Positions 39,294 through 48,010 of a stretch of DNA of 64,000 bases are shown one piece after another. Position 1 is the first letter of the stretch. Every line of letters begins with the position of its first letter. Both the position numbers and the translations under genes were made by a program. The notes below the pieces were generated by a model. It did no database searches. It was given only the letters and a program-made list of their open reading frames with translations, and had not been told where the DNA came from. This stretch comes from Prorocentrum cordatum (lineage: Eukaryota; Sar; Dinophyceae; Prorocentrales; Prorocentraceae), in assembly GCA_963575745.1 (NCBI GenBank), contig CAUYUJ010020182.1, positions 673,604-737,603 of the forward strand. Direction: 5' to 3'.

Positions 39294-42249
39294 TAACTTC
39301 CATCATGAGGATTGTAGCTTCATCCTCATCTAGCCCGCAGCCATCGCCTTCTTCTTCTTCTGATGTAGAACTACCAATGATGATGGCCATTGGCGCAGCC
39401 GGTATAGGCAGGTTTCCCTGCATAGCCGGCGCCTGTGCGTCGCTCGGCTGCCCCGGGGTAGGAGGCGCCGTTGTCGGCTCAGGCTCGTTGCCGAGCACAG
39501 GCTGCCCGGCAATGTTGCGCATGGCCGTATGGTTTGGCCACATTCCCACCGCCTGGAGACCCCATCCTGGCGGAGGAAGATCATGACCGCGCATGGCGAT
39601 AGCCATTTCCAGAGCATTGCGCCATCTACCGCGGGAGTATATCAGGTGTCTCTGCACGTCCTCAGGATGCACGCTGTCAATGAGAGTCAGAGCTGCCAAC
39701 AACAACTCTGAGCTACCGCAGGCGTCGGTATCCTGCAGTATCATGCTGTCAGCTTCGATGTGCTCTTGACTCTCGGGATACGCGGTGATAAGTATCTCAT
39801 GCATCCTCATGAGGGTATGCAGGAGAGTGCGTGGTCCGTATTCGTCTGGAGCAAGCGAACCAGGGGGTATAAATGGGGTCTCTGGTTCACCTGCAATGAA
39901 AGCTTGAACGAACGCCTGAGACTCCATATCTATTAAGTCTTCAGTAGTTTGGGGATAGTCCCCCATCAAAGTAGGCCTGTTTCCAGGCGGGATTTCGGGT
40001 GGAGGTTGGAGGTTGCGTTCAACCTCGGAAGGCGAGGCCTCTACAGTGACGTCCTCGTCACTGCTTTCGTAAGCCATGATGTTACCTGGGTTCCCGAACA
40101 TCCAGTCGAAGAAAGAAAGAGGCTGGTTTCCCAGCGCGCCGTGATCCACGGGAGTGAGCTCGTTGTTGCCAATAACGAACCGGCGGACGTACTCGAGGTA
40201 GTACGCGTACAATCCATGACCATATGCCGCGAGCTCGTCGACGTTGTCCATGCAACTGACCCAAGTGTGAAATATCTGCTCCATGGCTTCAAAATCCTGG
40301 AGGCTCAGATACTCAATGAATGGTTCACTTGAGCCAAAATGGACTTCGGTCGACCTGCCCTTTCCATTTCCCTCCGCTGGACAATCTCGCACAAGATGGT
40401 CGGTACTGTCACATTCATGGCATTTAAGGACCTGGCCGTCTCTACCTCGCGGGTTTCCCCGCCTACCCTTGCCTTTTCCTGAGGTCTCTCTACGGCCCTT
40501 GCCACGGCCCTTTCCCCCAAAGAATATCTCATCATATTGTTCATCTGAGAACCTCTGGAGAAATGCCGCGATGCCTCGTCCGTTCAACCTCCGACGACCT
40601 CGCTTACCTTTACCTTTTCCCTTAAAACTCCTTCGTATCCTCCTTCTAACACGACGCGCTGGTTTTCGTGTGAACCTCCTCCACCTCCGTTTGGCCTGTT
40701 GTAATAACCAGAACAAATGTTCAGCACGCTGATTGTCATTATCCATAATCATAATATCTGACCAATCTAAAACTTCAACACCGTCTGATGATCTAGTATC
40801 TGTGTCGGTGCCGGAGTCGAAATCCTCGTCTCCCAAGTAGGTGGATACACCGTCGGTGAGGGGGTTTGATTCACCCCATAAGGAACGGTGTGGTTGTGGT
40901 TCTCTAGAAGGAGGGCTGGTTGCCCAGCTTGGTTGTGATCGATCTCCTGCTAGTAGAGCAGTGGATTCTCCAGGATCATCGGCCCATATGCTTGAGGGCC
41001 CGTTCCCAGGCTGGGCTTCAGTAGTCAAGGTAGTGTAGAAATTTCCACTACCAGATCCCCTTCCCCTTCCAAACATAGATCCTATATTACCAGGAGACCG
41101 TTCAGATAGGTGGCCTATCGAACGCATCCTCTCCAGCAACTCATCATACTGTTGTTGTGTTCGGGGCATTTGGTGATTGAGTGGCTGTAAGAGTTGCATG
41201 GTTCGCGGGTTGCCGACGCCTAAGGCGCTGAACAAGATCGTGGTTAGTAGTTGGAAGTTGGGAAGGTCAAATCCCACCGACTGTGCCTCAAGTCGGGCCA
41301 TTTCGAATCGGGTAAGGGTGACGTCGATTCGTTCCCCGTGAGGCACGTGGAAGTCGATGTGTTGTGTGCCGGAAGTGAGCTGGCGCTCATCTTCCAGGCG
41401 TTCGAACTTCATGCTTAGGAGGAACATGATGTAGGTCACTGGGTCGGTGTGGACCCCATCGATGTCAGCACCATAATTTATGATGTCAGCCGGTACCCTC
41501 ATGGCGAGTGTCCTCGCTAGGCCACCTAGGCCGCGTTGTATTGCGGCCGCTTGGGCCTGTGGCGTCATACGTCCGCTTGTGACGTTGAGCCATGCGTTGA
41601 CCTCATAAACGTACTCACGGAAAGGTACGTTGCCTTGAGGGTCCCAATATGGGCCATGTGTTTGCCCATCGGTGCTGTTGTCTCCACGACGCATGTGTCC
41701 GATTGCTGCCCCCAGCGCGAACCATATGATAGCGAAGATAACCAGCCCAAGGCTGTGTAGATAAGGGCGGTTATTAGGCGCGTTGCCGCGCTGGGGTAGC
41801 GCCTTGTCGAGTCTTCGAGGCGCTCTATCTGGCGGATCTCTCCGCCCATGCTTCAAGTATTGCGCTTTTGGCTCGTTGCCGAGCGGTTGGTGGTAGCGCA
41901 ATGATGAAGCGTATATGGTACCAATGTCGTTGTCTAGACGTCGTACCTCTCGTGTCGCTTCTTGCTCTTGGATTGATCCTCGTAAACGTACTGGGAGTGA
42001 TAGCGCAGGGTGGTAGGTGGTCACGAAGATCGCGCCGAAGAGTATGAGGCTAAGAAGAGCAAGAGCTGACCACACGAGAGTGCGGCCAGCTCCGCTACCA
42101 AGTCGAAAGTGAGCCTGGTAACTCAAATAGCATCCGCTCCCATGGGAATCGAATGGCAGATAGCGTCCATTACCCTGCTGGGGTGGTTCAGTATGGGGAA
42201 TGGACGAGTATGATAGGATAAGATCGATGTATCGGTCTTTCCAGCACAT
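39058..42249 (-). CDS. Gag-like protein with two membrane segments and a zinc knuckle
   Basis: The first ATG (42,249) lies in the LTR; the frame is open from the LTR onward, giving about 1063 residues. Two hydrophobic stretches (about residues 56-79 and 166-186) precede a helical capsid-like region (about 205-390), a strongly basic segment (about 520-555) and a CCHC knuckle C-x2-C-x4-H-x4-C (KCHECDSTDHLVRDC, about 608-623). The C-terminal third is acidic/Pro-rich. Gag packages the RNA; the knuckle binds nucleic acid. N-terminal membrane segments are unusual for copia Gag. The frame ends at TGA 39,058, while the next ORF is open in the +1 frame across the overlap. Several GNxP tetrapeptides are translated hairpins. 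Confidence 0.75.
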   Translation of the reverse strand: MCWKDRYIDLILSYSSIPHTEPPQQGNGRYLPFDSHGSGCYLSYQAHFRLGSGAGRTLVWSALALLSLILFGAIFVTTYHPALSLPVRLRGSIQEQEATREVRRLDNDIGTIYASSLRYHQPLGNEPKAQYLKHGRRDPPDRAPRRLDKALPQRGNAPNNRPYLHSLGLVIFAIIWFALGAAIGHMRRGDNSTDGQTHGPYWDPQGNVPFREYVYEVNAWLNVTSGRMTPQAQAAAIQRGLGGLARTLAMRVPADIINYGADIDGVHTDPVTYIMFLLSMKFERLEDERQLTSGTQHIDFHVPHGERIDVTLTRFEMARLEAQSVGFDLPNFQLLTTILFSALGVGNPRTMQLLQPLNHQMPRTQQQYDELLERMRSIGHLSERSPGNIGSMFGRGRGSGSGNFYTTLTTEAQPGNGPSSIWADDPGESTALLAGDRSQPSWATSPPSREPQPHRSLWGESNPLTDGVSTYLGDEDFDSGTDTDTRSSDGVEVLDWSDIMIMDNDNQRAEHLFWLLQQAKRRWRRFTRKPARRVRRRIRRSFKGKGKGKRGRRRLNGRGIAAFLQRFSDEQYDEIFFGGKGRGKGRRETSGKGKGRRGNPRGRDGQVLKCHECDSTDHLVRDCPAEGNGKGRSTEVHFGSSEPFIEYLSLQDFEAMEQIFHTWVSCMDNVDELAAYGHGLYAYYLEYVRRFVIGNNELTPVDHGALGNQPLSFFDWMFGNPGNIMAYESSDEDVTVEASPSEVERNLQPPPEIPPGNRPTLMGDYPQTTEDLIDMESQAFVQAFIAGEPETPFIPPGSLAPDEYGPRTLLHTLMRMHEILITAYPESQEHIEADSMILQDTDACGSSELLLAALTLIDSVHPEDVQRHLIYSRGRWRNALEMAIAMRGHDLPPPGWGLQAVGMWPNHTAMRNIAGQPVLGNEPEPTTAPPTPGQPSDAQAPAMQGNLPIPAAPMAIIIGSSTSEEEEGDGCGLDEDEATILMMEVNGEEEVGFDPDESESSSPSAQAPFAPSSSQQGNLPLLDDPPGIAQEPPQAPPPVTAQAASAASSDENTRRSRSHTRVR
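42086..42100 (-). promoter_or_regulatory. Primer-binding site, probably initiator Met-tRNA
   Basis: Directly abutting the 5' LTR, the coding strand reads TGGTAGCGGAGCTGG. TGG pairs with tRNA CCA, and TGGTAGC(A/G) matches the 3' end of initiator Met-tRNA used by many copia elements. Confidence 0.6.
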
Positions 42250-42293
42250 AACGAACACTAAGGTACGTGTCTGGGCAAATAGGGCGCGCGTGC

Positions 42294-42312
42294 CTTGAGC
42301 CAAAGGCAACGG
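42294..42312 (-). promoter_or_regulatory. Spliced-leader-like sequence in the 5' LTR
   Basis: The coding strand reads CCGTTGCCTTTGGCTCAAG. The conserved dinoflagellate spliced leader has CCGT-A-GCC-AT-TTTGGCTCAAG in the same order, so this differs by one substitution and a two-base gap. It is followed after 44 nt by the first ATG of gag. An identical copy is in the 3' LTR (26,429-26,447). Confidence 0.6.
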
Positions 42313-42332
42313 CGCGCGAGCTATGCTCCCGA

Positions 42333-42340
42333 TACTATAA
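42333..42340 (-). promoter_or_regulatory. TATA-like box in the 5' LTR
   Basis: TTATAGTA on the coding strand, about 27 nt upstream of the spliced-leader-like CCGTTGCC. That is the usual TATA-to-start distance in eukaryotes. The same box is in the 3' LTR at 26,468-26,475. Dinoflagellate promoters are often said to lack a canonical TATA, so this is a candidate only. Confidence 0.4.
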
Positions 42341-42367
42341 CATCTCCCAAAGAGCTACCCTTAAAGT

Positions 42368-42372
42368 GACGC
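42368..42372. repeat. Target-site duplication, right copy (gacgc)
   Basis: Identical to 26,231-26,235. Confidence 0.85.
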
Positions 42373-43010
42373 AGCATAATTGTCCGCCTCCAGAGCGAAG
42401 GAACTCAGGACGATCGCGCCGCCGTACTTCGCGTTCACAGCCGCCACCAACGTAGTCTCACACTGGACCAGGAGCTTAGGGGTCACGGCCCCCTGGGAGC
42501 CCCAGAAGACGATAAGAGCCGCACTGGCTGGGATCCCAAAGTGCCCCGTCGAAAACATCGCCATGATGTTCTGTGTGCTGCGTGCAACGACGCTGAATTG
42601 GAAGGTGCATGTGCCTGCAGCCAGCCTTGTCTGGCTGACGACTCCGTGGGCGGCGAGAGTGGCAGAGACCACCGAGGCGGGCCGCTGTATCACAAACTCC
42701 TTCTTCGTGGTACCAGGCCCCAGGCGGAATGCTGGAAGACGAATTGTGACCATTATACTCCGCGCGCTCGGCTCCGAACGCAGCGGGGATGGCCTTGTTG
42801 AGGTTCGGGCCGTCGTAATACAGAAGAGAGCCGAACGAGATACTCTCAGTGCCGGCTGCGCCCACAACAATCGTGTACCCGATCTTCATGAGTGGGCACA
42901 GGGCGAGACGTTGGAAGCTGAGCTTGACGGTCTTCGGTGCATACGGCACCAACGCTGCTGAGGGAGTCTTAGATGTGTCTGCCGAGGCTGTGAGGGCCCA
43001 AACTAGGAGT
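42368..43010 (-). pseudogene. Host gene exon(s) next to the insertion
   Basis: Minus-strand protein-like sequence in two frames: PYAPKTVKLSFQRLALCPLM and following residues (about 42,945-42,780), then GTCTFQFSVVARSTQNIMAM and on through SSFALEADNYAAS to the element junction. The last frame is continuous with 26,235-26,130. The frame switch near 42,700-42,780 could be an intron or a decay indel. No domain recognised. Confidence 0.5.
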
Positions 43011-43039
43011 GAATATGTCCGTTCGTCAGAGACTGAGTC

Positions 43040-43580
43040 AACAGAGCCCCAAGCGCGCTACTGATGGTTGCAACATGCGATGCAAAACACCCTTTGTGAC
43101 CACGTTGCTCGAGATGTTTCTCTCTATCCACGGATTGCGACGACCTTCAAAGAAAACCTCTGCAACCACGGACGCCAACACTTCGCGCATCCATGGCGCC
43201 CATGGAAGGACGACCACCGGAGGAGAGGGTCTGCCGGTCGCGTCGGCACGGCTAAGGTGGGACTCCCACGATGCCCCACTGACATGATTACAGCTGTCTT
43301 GAAGGATGCTATTTGCGAGCCTGTCGGTATTCTTCAAGAGATTCACGTCCTTCTTCCCAGCACGGGACACCACCGCGGTAAACAATGTACACAAAACTGG
43401 CTCGCACGCCGGCGCGGTGCCGAGTCAGTGACGACGATCGGCGGGACTCAATGTGTGGTAGTCGTAGGCCGACTGCTGCGCCTTGAGCAGGGTTCTGGCA
43501 GCCTTGGGGCCGAGGAAATTCTTGAGAACATCTCGAGACAAAATGTTTGCAGCGACCGACATTCACCCCACTGCGATGTG
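43040..43580 (-). pseudogene. Further host-gene segments, unrecognised
   Basis: Two minus-strand stretches of ordinary composition: 43,394-43,060 (KKDVNLLKNTDRLANSILQD, later PWIERNISSNVVTKG) and 43,572-43,440 (ILSRDVLKNFLGPKAARTLL). They lie between the membrane segments upstream and the insertion exon and are probably exons of the same gene in different frames. Exon limits unknown. Confidence 0.4.
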
Positions 43581-43589
43581 GGTGGGGCC

Positions 43590-44200
43590 ACCTCCATGGA
43601 CCAATGGCATCACGAACATCCAGATAATGGCCACGCCCAGGGGGGTCATCTCCCAGCGCACGAATGCCATGGGAACGACGATGCGGGGGGCGAACCCAAA
43701 TCTGGCACGGACTCCCAGAAGATCTCGCGCATGATGCAGATCACAACTAGTGACGCGAAGTTCGCCAGGACGTACGCCGCGGGAGCACGAGAGGGAACAC
43801 CATTTGTTCTGGCGCGGGCACTCGGGAACAGGCCTGAGGAGACGGCGTCGTAGCACGTGACGAAGCCGACAGGCAAACCCAACACAATCAAGATCTGAGT
43901 TGCGGTCAGACCGTTGATGAGCACCTGGCTGGGCACGATCGAATCGATCGCGAGTAGGAAGATCATGGCAGCTGGCGCCTGCACGAGTGTGAGACGCACA
44001 AGAACAAAGGAGGCATCCGCCCCGGTAAGCTTGGCGACGGTGGCGTTGGTGCCGCTGGTGCTGAGGGCATTGGCATCCTTCACAAGGTTGAAGGCGCCAG
44101 ACGCGTACCGCGCAAGGGCGACCACGATAGTCAGGAGACCAGCGAGGTCGTACGGGACAAGAGCTCTGGCAAGGAACTCACCACGACGAGCCCCGCGAGT
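43590..44200 (-). pseudogene. Multi-pass membrane protein segments (host gene), possibly BCCT-like
   Basis: Hydrophobic helices on minus: DLAGLLTIVVALARYASGAF, LVQAPAAMIFLLAIDSIV, LTATQILIVLGLPVGFVTCY and APAAYVLANFASLVVICIM in one frame, then in another frame PLGVAIIWMFVMPLVHGGG (about 43,645-43,590). The GL-x-A-x-Q..GLP-x-x-F pattern resembles the last helices of betaine/choline/carnitine (BCCT) transporters, but that is weak. Upstream it runs into Pro/Gly-rich sequence and a GGA tract. Confidence 0.4.
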
Positions 44201-44464
44201 CGGGCTGGCCGAAGGTGGCGGTGGTGGAAAGCTCGAGGGAGCACTCGTGGGCACGCTGCCAGATGCTGGCCCGCCGCCTCCGAGGCCCAGCAGGACCAGA
44301 CTGCCCGTCCCCCTGCGGCTCTGCGAACCACTGCGAAGAAACGGTGCAATGGGTACCGTTTTCCCCTGACCACCAGCGTTGCCCCCATGACCTCGCGACC
44401 GCGGCGGAGGCGGCGGCGGAGACCGCCGCGGCGGCGCCGACCGCGCAGACCCGCGCGTCCGGCG

Positions 44465-44646
44465 GAGAGGGGAGGAGGAGGAGGAGGAGGAGGAGGAGGA
44501 GGAGGAGGAGGAGGAGGAGGAGGGAGGAGGGGGAGGAGGAGGAGGAGGAGGAGGAGGAGGAGGAGGAGGAGGAGGAGAGGAGGAGGAGGAGAGGAGAGGG
44601 AGAGGAGGAGGAGGAGGAGGAGGAGGAGGAGGAGGAGGAGGGGGAG

Positions 44647-44677
<31 letters not shown>

Positions 44678-44750
44678 GGGGGGACGAGGAGGAGGAGGGG
44701 GAGGTGGAGGCGGAGGGGGAGGCGGAGGATGAGGAGGAGGAGGTGGAGAA
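44465..44750. repeat. (GGA)n microsatellite
   Basis: About 280 bp of GGA/GAG triplets on plus (CTC on the coding strand of the host gene), probably intronic. Confidence 0.95.
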
Positions 44751-46540
44751 GGACCAATGTACTGGTACTGGTACTGGTGGAAGGGAATGTAGGCCAAAAG
44801 GCCGCCCTTCGTCTCCCCAACCCCGGACCCCAACCCCGGAGGGGTGAAGTGCGCCGCGACGAGGCGGGGGCGGGGACCCCGTGCCGGGAGAGGCACGAGG
44901 GGGAGCCCGATCCTCCGCCCCACCGCGACGGACCCCACCCCGAAAGCCCCCAGAGCAGAAGAGGTGAGGGAGGGAGAGAAGACCAGGAGTGACGAGGCGG
45001 AGAGATCCCCTTGGTAACCGGAGCCCCATACTGGGTGTACCAGGGTCAAGGACCGTACCATGACGGCGCCTCATCGGAATATCGGACCTTGCGACGCCCG
45101 TCCTGGAAGAACATGCCGATGATTGAGGCACCAGCAAGAAATCGAATATTGGCACTCAAGACAGCTTCGCATGCACACCTTCAGAAGCGCAAGACACGCA
45201 CTGTGCGCCGACAGTTCCACACACACACACTCACCGCCTTCAACCTGGAGCGCCCATACGACCTTCAACCCGGAACGCCCTTAGGACCGTATCTCAGCTG
45301 ATGGAGTGTGAGCGGAACTCCAACAAGGCATGTGCCGTTGTGAATTCTAGCCCGTCCGGCAAACCTCCCCGCGACGTGCGTCCTCCCCGCCTGTCGGTCA
45401 GGAAAGGGGTGCAAGGTTCCTCGCCGCCAGGGGTGCAAGACCCCCCACCCGAGGAGGCGGTGCAAGGCCACCTCCCAGCGCAAAAGGGTGACCCCGGAGG
45501 GCGACGACGACCCGACTGACAGGCGAAACACGCGTACTCCCCAAATGACCACTCCGGCATCTGCCGCCCCCGACCACGAATGCCCCTGGACCTCCCCGCC
45601 CGCCCCCCCCCCCCCACACCCCAATCCAGACGGCACGATACCCGAAAAGGGTCGATTTGCATCAGCGCGGCACCACGGAGAGACACCTTAGGATCGGCCC
45701 AGAAGACCCGCGCGAAGACAGAACCAGAGTCTGCCAGCCCCCGGTGATCAGGCGGCAGCCAGCCTTACGCTACCCGGCGTACGGGGGAAGATTCAAAAAG
45801 AATCCAACCGCCCCCGCACGCACATGCCAGCGAGTCGTGCCCTCCCGCCCCCGCGCAAGTTCGAAGCGACACGTCGCGGTGTGAAACACATGAGGGAGCC
45901 GCAGCCAAGTGCCAGAGCAGGGGGTCTCCATTCCACTCCGCACCCGGCCACGCACTACACCATGGGGGCGACTGCGGGGGCCACTCAGGCCGAGGGGAAC
46001 CTGGGGGCCCCCCGTCCTGGGGTTGGCCGCCCTCGAGCGCTGGCCCACGTGTCAATCGGCACTGTACCCCGAGCACCCTCGAGCGCCCAAGAGGCGTTGC
46101 CCCCGGCCCAACCGGGCGGTTTGGGCACTCACGGGCCTGGAGAGGCGCCGTACCGTGCAGCGCAGCAACCGAGACGCGAAAGAGCTCCCGACGGGAAGCA
46201 AAGAAGCGCGCAGCCCCCGCCCAGCAGTGCTCCCGTCCGACTCGGCGGTCTGTGGACGTGCCGGCGTAGCTGGCTAGGCCACGCCCGGCACCGCGGCCCC
46301 GGGAGCAGGGCGTAGGCCGGTGAGAACTACGGGCGCGCCCCCCAACGCCATACCCAATGCTTGGACGTGGCACTTCTCTCCGCAGACCCGAAACCCGGCA
46401 CGCACCAAACCAAGCACACGTGCCACGCCGCGCAAAACACACAAGCACATACATACGTGTCAAACGCGCGCAACACACAAAAACACGCACGCGTGCGCAA
46501 AAACACTCTACCCGTCTGTTGCCAATATTCGTAGTTCCGC
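44750..46540. other. GC-rich, no gene recognised
   Basis: Directly after the GGA tract the minus strand reads AYIPFHQYQYQYIG near 44,810-44,760, possibly an exon edge. The remainder shows C runs (45,600-45,625) and biased frames only. A CACACA stretch lies near 45,215-45,230. Confidence 0.4.
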
Positions 46541-47390
46541 CGTGCCGAAGGACCAATGTAAACCAAGACTCATCAACGATGTTGGCATACACCCTCCCTC
46601 CAAGATCCCTCTTCATAGGCCCCTGCAAGGGGTCGTTCCCACTGAGGGAAGTGCCCCGTTGGGGAAAAGCCGTGTGAACATTTTAAAACGTGCTAAAGCA
46701 CCATTCTCAGGATTTCAATGCCACAAATTAGCCTGACGGTTACGTCTTGGCGATCGTGAATTGCGCCAAATCAGCATTGCTGAGACTTCAACACAGCGAA
46801 ACAGCGTGACTGTTGCGCCCTGACAATGCTGTGTCGTTCCACAACACCATTCCTGGTACGTTAACCATGAGAACCATGATACTTTTGCAGCGTTGTAGAA
46901 CGAATGTGCGCGGCGCCGACGCGATAACCACATTTTGAAAACGTCCCGCCCTCAATCCGTGAAGCTCTTGCAATGTTTTGCAACGAATGTGCGCGGCGCT
47001 AAAGCGAAAACCACACTTTGGAAACGATCCGCCCTCAATCCGTGAAGTTCATGCAAACTCTGAAAACGAATGTGCGCGGCGCTAATGCGGAAGCCACATT
47101 TTGAAAACCTCCCGACCTCAATCCTTGAAGCTCTTGCACATGTTGAAAACGAATGCGCGCGGCGCTAGGGCGAGAACCACACTTTGAAAACCTCCCGCCC
47201 TCAATCCGTGAAGCTCTTGCAATGTTTTGCAACGAATGTGCGCGGCGCTAAGGCGAGAACCACACTTTGAAAACGAGCCACCCTCAATACGTGAAGCTCA
47301 TGCAAGCTTTGAAAACGAACGTGCGCGTCGCTAAGCCGAGAACCACTGTTTGAAAACCACCCGCCTTCCATCTCAGAAGTTTTTGCCAGG
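46540..47390 (-). repeat. Satellite family A, copy 2 (inverted)
   Basis: Reverse-complement counterpart of 4010-4750. Tandem units at 46,890-47,370 carry 'acgaatgtgcgcggcgct', 'gagaaccacactttgaaaac' and 'ccgccctcaatccgtgaagctc'. The flank at 46,540-46,890 carries 'cccctgcaaggggtc', 'aagatccctcttcatag' and 'aagactcatcaacgatgt', matching the 4420-4740 flank in inverse order. The period is about 80 bp over six units. Confidence 0.8.
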
Positions 47391-47499
47391 GTGTTTAGGC
47401 ATCAAGGTCCTAATGGGTGAGGAAGTCTCAAGCGAAACTCCCCGCCGGCCCTTTCGACCGGCCTCGGGGTGCGCCAGGGAAGAGCTATCTATACGGGTA

Positions 47500-47670
47500 A
47501 GGAATGGAAGGGGAGAAGGGGGGAACGGGGAGGGGGAGGAGGGGGAGGAGGAGGAGGGGGCGGGGGACGAGGAGGAGGAGGAGGGGGAGGAGGAGGAGGA
47601 GGGGGAGGAGGAGGCGGAGGAGGAGGGGAAGGACGAGGCGGCGGCGGAGGAGGAGGAGGCGGCGGATGCA
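47500..47670. repeat. (GGA)n microsatellite
   Basis: GGA/GGG triplets with GGC towards the end. Confidence 0.9.
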
Positions 47671-47899
47671 GGCTGTGCTGCGCTCGGACGGGGCGCGACA
47701 GGGCGTGACTACACGAGCGCCCGACGCGCGCAGGTCCTCGCTCCCCGGGGGGGCGCGGAGGAGCAGGGCGCGGCCCTCGTCGAGGGACGGCGGGAGGCAC
47801 GCGCGAGCGCCGCGGCGCCGGCGGAGGAGGACGAAGACCGGAGCAGGGGGGGGAAAGAACCCAGACCCCCTCGGGCAACGAAAAATGCCGACGGTTTTT

Positions 47900-48010
47900 T
47901 TCGCCACCTTCGGCCTCTGGGGGGGCGGCCTACCGGGCCTCGGGATCGCCAACAAAACGAGTCATGATGAACAGCCGGTCCCGGGGAAGGGGTCCAGACC
48001 TCTCGGGGTC
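47900..48010 (-). repeat. Dispersed repeat D, copy 1
   Basis: The stretch with 'ggcctctgggggggcggcc', 'cgggatcgccaacaaaacga' and 'tcccggggaaggggtcc' is matched in reverse complement at 52,610-52,735. A third, weaker relative may lie at 5590-5710. Confidence 0.6.

Larger units (their letters stand above)
26625..41884 (-). repeat. Family of 37 GCNNG-GNRA-CNNGC hairpins
   Basis: Plus-strand start positions: 26625, 26801, 27410, 28198, 28836, 29095, 29502, 30826, 31336, 32431, 32689, 33749, 33838, 34373, 34406, 34895, 34976, 35468, 35878, 36080, 36335, 36383, 36644, 37180, 37787, 37868, 38319, 38444, 39192, 39408, 39483, 39975, 40122, 40449, 40915, 41778, 41871; each 14 nt with a perfect 5-bp stem. 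Coding-strand loops are GAAA (26), GCAA (7), GAGA (3) and GTAA (1). Ten different NN pairs occur, always complementary. Two longer-stem relatives are at 38,874-38,891 and 41,831-41,846. Copies in the commonest codon register translate as GN-x-P or GD-x-P. Confidence 0.9.
26236..42367 (-). mobile_element. 16.1-kb copia-type LTR retrotransposon with accessory domains
   Basis: Two 267-bp LTRs in direct orientation, 5-bp target duplication, a primer-binding site next to the 5' LTR, and the gene order gag - protease - integrase - RT - RNase H (copia order) on minus. It is far longer than usual copia elements (about 5-9 kb). Extra length comes from a nearly 2000-codon second ORF with Tpt1/KptA-like and RING-H2 domains and an 800-codon methyltransferase-like ORF. 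LTR divergence is 4/267, so the insertion is recent. Four frame changes and two in-frame TGA codons interrupt the polyprotein. It carries at least 37 covarying GNRA hairpins. Confidence 0.9.
42101..42367 (-). repeat. 5' LTR
   Basis: Same length and same ends as the 3' LTR. Boundaries are fixed by loss of identity at both ends and by the flanking gacgc duplication. The gag frame is open through most of it. Confidence 0.9.

Noticed and set aside
26625-41884. Interpreting GNLP/GNPP as a repeated protein motif
   Set aside because: The same nucleic-acid hairpin is read in two other registers and also occurs in the 3' UTR, so the peptide is a by-product.
26625-41884. CRISPR-like array
   Set aside because: The repeated units are 14-nt hairpins with variable stems, irregular spacing of tens to over a thousand bases, and lie inside ORFs.
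42250-42309. Gag start at the upstream TTG in the LTR
   Set aside because: The codon lies inside the spliced-leader-like segment and is not ATG. The ATG at 42,249 is the first plausible start.
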